Shown: in pieces, positions 62,784-64,000 of the stretch
How positions within the stretch are numbered: position 1 is the stretch's first letter
Layout of the letters: every line of letters begins with the position of its first letter
IMG/VR virus record: IMGVR_UViG_3300043570_000570
Coordinates: 1-64,000 of that record
DNA: 64,000 bases
DNA from: a virus
Reading direction: 5' to 3' (one strand)
Position numbers and translations under genes: made by a program
The notes under the pieces: generated by a model
Database searches by the model: none
Told to the model about the DNA's origin: nothing
The model's input: only the letters and a program-made list of their open reading frames with translations

Positions 62784-62813
62784 CAAATATACTATCTTAA
62801 CAAAAAAAGTCAA
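62784..62813 (-). promoter_or_regulatory. Leftward Bacteroides-type promoter
   Basis: On the minus strand TTGAC (TTG at 62811-62813), then 19 bases after TTG, TATATTTG (62784-62791). It is placed 24 bases upstream of the winged-helix gene and would start the whole packaging transcript. Confidence 0.8.
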
Positions 62814-62909
62814 GTTATATGTTAACTCAAAGAATACTTTTAACTTAAGATATTAACCGTGTTAACCCAACTCTTAACACCTATGGTTATTTTAGTGAAA
62901 AACTATCTC

Positions 62910-62939
62910 TAGACAAAAAATAATTTAAGATTATATTTG
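62910..62939 (+). promoter_or_regulatory. Rightward promoter for 90-aa gene
   Basis: TATATTTG (62932-62939) is preceded after 19 bases by TAG (62910-62912) in place of TTG. It lies five bases from the strong ribosome binding site of the 90-residue gene, so the transcript would have almost no leader. Confidence 0.6.
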
Positions 62940-62944
62940 TACAA

Positions 62945-62949
62945 GGAGG
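62945..62949 (+). promoter_or_regulatory. Strong Shine-Dalgarno site
   Basis: GGAGG (in AAGGAGG) lies seven bases before the ATG at 62957-62959. It is the only textbook site seen in this window, where most genes have A-rich leaders, and it fixes the start of the 90-residue protein. Confidence 0.8.
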
Positions 62950-62956
62950 ATTTGTT

Positions 62957-63229
62957 ATGTCGATGGATAAAATTAAAAAACCAAATGCCCAGGAAGTATT
63001 TGATATTTTCTTACTAGCACTCCAAGATGAGCAAGTAAAGCTAGAAGGAGATATAGGAGGATTTAAATTAGCTCTCTATGATGGCTTTAAAACATTTACT
63101 TATCGTAAGAAGTATAACGAAGAGATGCTATTTGACTACATTGAAGAAGCTTTAACAGAACTTTTAGATGAAGATCAACCTATGCAACAGACTGACTACA
63201 TGCATGCTCAGAAGTCAGCAGGAATTTGA
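62957..63229 (+). CDS. Small rightward protein (90 aa), unknown
   Basis: A 90-residue, acidic, helical protein (MSMDKIKKPNAQEVFDIFLL, then an EEALTELLDED helix). It is the only gene in the window read rightward. It has a Bacteroides-type promoter and a strong ribosome binding site, uncommon among its neighbours, so it is probably made early or in large amounts. No family or motif was recognised. A regulator or anti-host factor is possible from position, not from sequence. Confidence 0.65.
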   Translation: MSMDKIKKPNAQEVFDIFLLALQDEQVKLEGDIGGFKLALYDGFKTFTYRKKYNEEMLFDYIEEALTELLDEDQPMQQTDYMHAQKSAGI

Positions 63230-63567
63230 TTCCACAATTTATCCACAGAGCAAACAGTTGACTACAAAATGTAGTTACCTTCGTAGTGACATCACATCTT
63301 TGTGTTCGCAGACGAGGATTTAAAAGTAATCTGCTAGAAGTTGGATTGTATGAGTAGCCCTCAGAGGTGAAAAGAGGTTTCTCCGATAGTGTCAAAATGT
63401 TCTAATAAAGTTTACAGTGCTCTAACCTACAACTAATAGACCGTAGGCAATAAGTGGACAGAATAGAGACTTAGCTTCTGAGAGGCTATTTGGTTAAAAA
63501 CTGCTGTAATATAAGTTAGAATAGAAAGTCAAAATAGACTACTTCTCGAAGAGAGAAGGAACCTATC
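63230..63567 (+). ncRNA. Hairpin-rich non-coding region, possible structured RNA
   Basis: 338 bases without a convincing gene lie between convergent genes. Hairpins seen on the plus strand: ACTACA/TGTAGT with an AAA loop (63261-63275); CTTCGT/ACGAGG (63279-63317) enclosing CACA/TGTG; CCTAC/GTAGG (63426-63447); TAGCTTC/GAGGCTA (63472-63488); and CTTCTC/GAGAAG (63542-63558). The last could end transcription of the secreted protein gene. No tRNA fold was found. Function is unknown; an RNA gene is only a possibility. Confidence 0.35.
63239..63247 (+). other. DnaA-box consensus 9-mer
   Basis: TTATCCACA, the exact DnaA-box consensus, lies just after the stop of the 90-residue gene. About 0.5 exact copies would be expected by chance in 64 kb, so a single hit is weak evidence for a replication origin. 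Confidence 0.3.
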
Positions 63568-64000
63568 CTATTTTAAACTTTCAAACCCATTCTTAAACGA
63601 CTTCTCTAAAGCCTTAGAATAAGCTTTTCTGTTATGAGGAATACCTTCTACAGAAATAAACATAGCATTAACGTAAACTACTTTACTAGCTTCTCCTTGA
63701 AGAAGAATTCCATTTACGTTAATTTCTGTACTTACAATATATTCTCTTTTAAGAAACTGTAAGCCTACAATATTTACAAGTTGTTCAGGCATTGCAATGG
63801 ATTTGATTTTTCCTGAAATAGGACTGCCCTCATTACATAATTGGTACTTTGAAGAAGCAATCTCTTCTAGAGTAGTTTGTGCTCCAAAGATTATAGGTCT
63901 TCCTCCTATCTCTGTTACAGTTGCAATTGAAGTTACAGTGTCAATCTTGTAGCATTGAGCACTCAGAGAAGTCATCATAGTGACTAAAGCGGAAAGTATA
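63568..64000 (-). CDS. Secreted protein, partial (runs off right edge)
   Basis: The frame continues upstream past the first Met to the window edge and reads ILSALVTMMTSLSAQC before the mature part, which looks like the end of a signal peptide with a likely cleavage near LSA-QC. The true start is therefore outside the window, and the Met at 63976-63978 is probably internal. The mature region is a beta-rich domain of about 125 residues ending KALEKSFKNGFESLK. Family and function are unknown; an exported protein is supported by the hydrophobic start. Confidence 0.6.
   Translation of the reverse strand, partial: ILSALVTMMTSLSAQCYKIDTVTSIATVTEIGGRPIIFGAQTTLEEIASSKYQLCNEGSPISGKIKSIAMPEQLVNIVGLQFLKREYIVSTEINVNGILLQGEASKVVYVNAMFISVEGIPHNRKAYSKALEKSFKNGFESLK

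Larger units (their letters stand above)
62761..62956. promoter_or_regulatory. Divergent intergenic control region with TTAAC boxes
   Basis: This 196-base AT-rich gap separates leftward and rightward genes. TTAAC occurs seven times between about 62774 and 62878, including two full GTTAAC palindromes at 62821-62826 and 62861-62866. Divergent promoters lie at its two ends. This looks like an operator region. Which protein binds it is not known. Confidence 0.6.

Noticed and set aside
63180-63395. Minus-strand 71-codon frame in the non-coding gap
   Set aside because: It overlaps the end of the rightward gene, has no leader or coupled neighbour, and its composition (many Ser, Cys, Arg) looks non-coding.
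63230-63567. tRNA genes in the gap
   Set aside because: I looked for acceptor stems with a T-loop GTTCGA and anticodon arm on both strands and found no consistent cloverleaf.
1-64000. CRISPR arrays, insertion sequences or a recoded genetic code
   Set aside because: No spaced repeats with unique spacers, no transposase, and long frames with normal TAA, TAG and TGA stops; no sign of in-frame TAG read as glutamine.

Overview
The window is one arm of a crAss-like bacteriophage genome (order Crassvirales) whose host is very probably a member of the Bacteroidota. Three things support this. (1) The gene set: a TerL, portal, acidic scaffold-like protein and major capsid protein block, several small ring or neck proteins, a 1670-residue tail protein, cargo-type virion proteins, and three giant polypeptides, one of which carries the DFDID catalytic loop of the crAss-like virion RNA polymerase. 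(2) The promoters: at least five intergenic regions have TTG, 19-20 bases, then TAnnTTTG, the Bacteroides housekeeping pattern. (3) Starts are mostly preceded by A-rich leaders rather than strong Shine-Dalgarno sites. DNA is AT-rich and the standard genetic code fits. Family assignments come from reading motifs and gene order; no database search was possible.

Almost everything is transcribed leftward (minus strand), so the block reads from right to left. At 62.8-61 kb are a small winged-helix-like protein, an HU/IHF-like protein, a zinc-ribbon protein and three tiny genes. At 61-53.6 kb are TerL, portal, scaffold-like protein and MCP. At 53.5-45.9 kb are an MCP-linked protein, a ring protein, a putative auxiliary capsid protein and a set of cysteine-rich head or tail fibres. 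At 45.7-38.7 kb are ring proteins and the 1670-residue tail (muzzle-type) protein. At 38.7-30 kb are a ferritin-like helical protein and a run of cargo-type proteins, four of which share a repeated Met-x-x-Gly-Gly motif. A 50-residue, acid-free, histone-like peptide lies among them. At 30-5.9 kb are three giant virion proteins (1994, 4093 and 1932 aa); the 4093-aa one is the polymerase. At 5.8-0.8 kb is a tail-tip or receptor-binding module of mixed composition that includes an HNH endonuclease. At the left edge is a lysis cassette: holin, membrane-anchored spanin-like protein, and an exported protein starting inside it and running off the window.

The right edge (62.76-63.57 kb) is a control region. 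Divergent promoters sit among many TTAAC boxes, there is one small rightward gene with a strong ribosome binding site, and about 340 bases of hairpin-rich non-coding DNA contain one exact DnaA-box sequence. A secreted protein gene runs off the right edge. In a studied crAss-like phage (phi14:2) the virion polymerase transcribes early genes and host polymerase the rest. The host-type promoters in front of structural genes here agree with that.

The observations most worth following are the 4093-aa polymerase fusion with zincin motifs, the MxxGG motif in four neighbouring virion genes, the basic 50-aa peptide whose stop codon lies inside a terminator that abuts the next promoter, terminators without following promoters after the MCP and auxiliary capsid genes, and the nested spanin pair.
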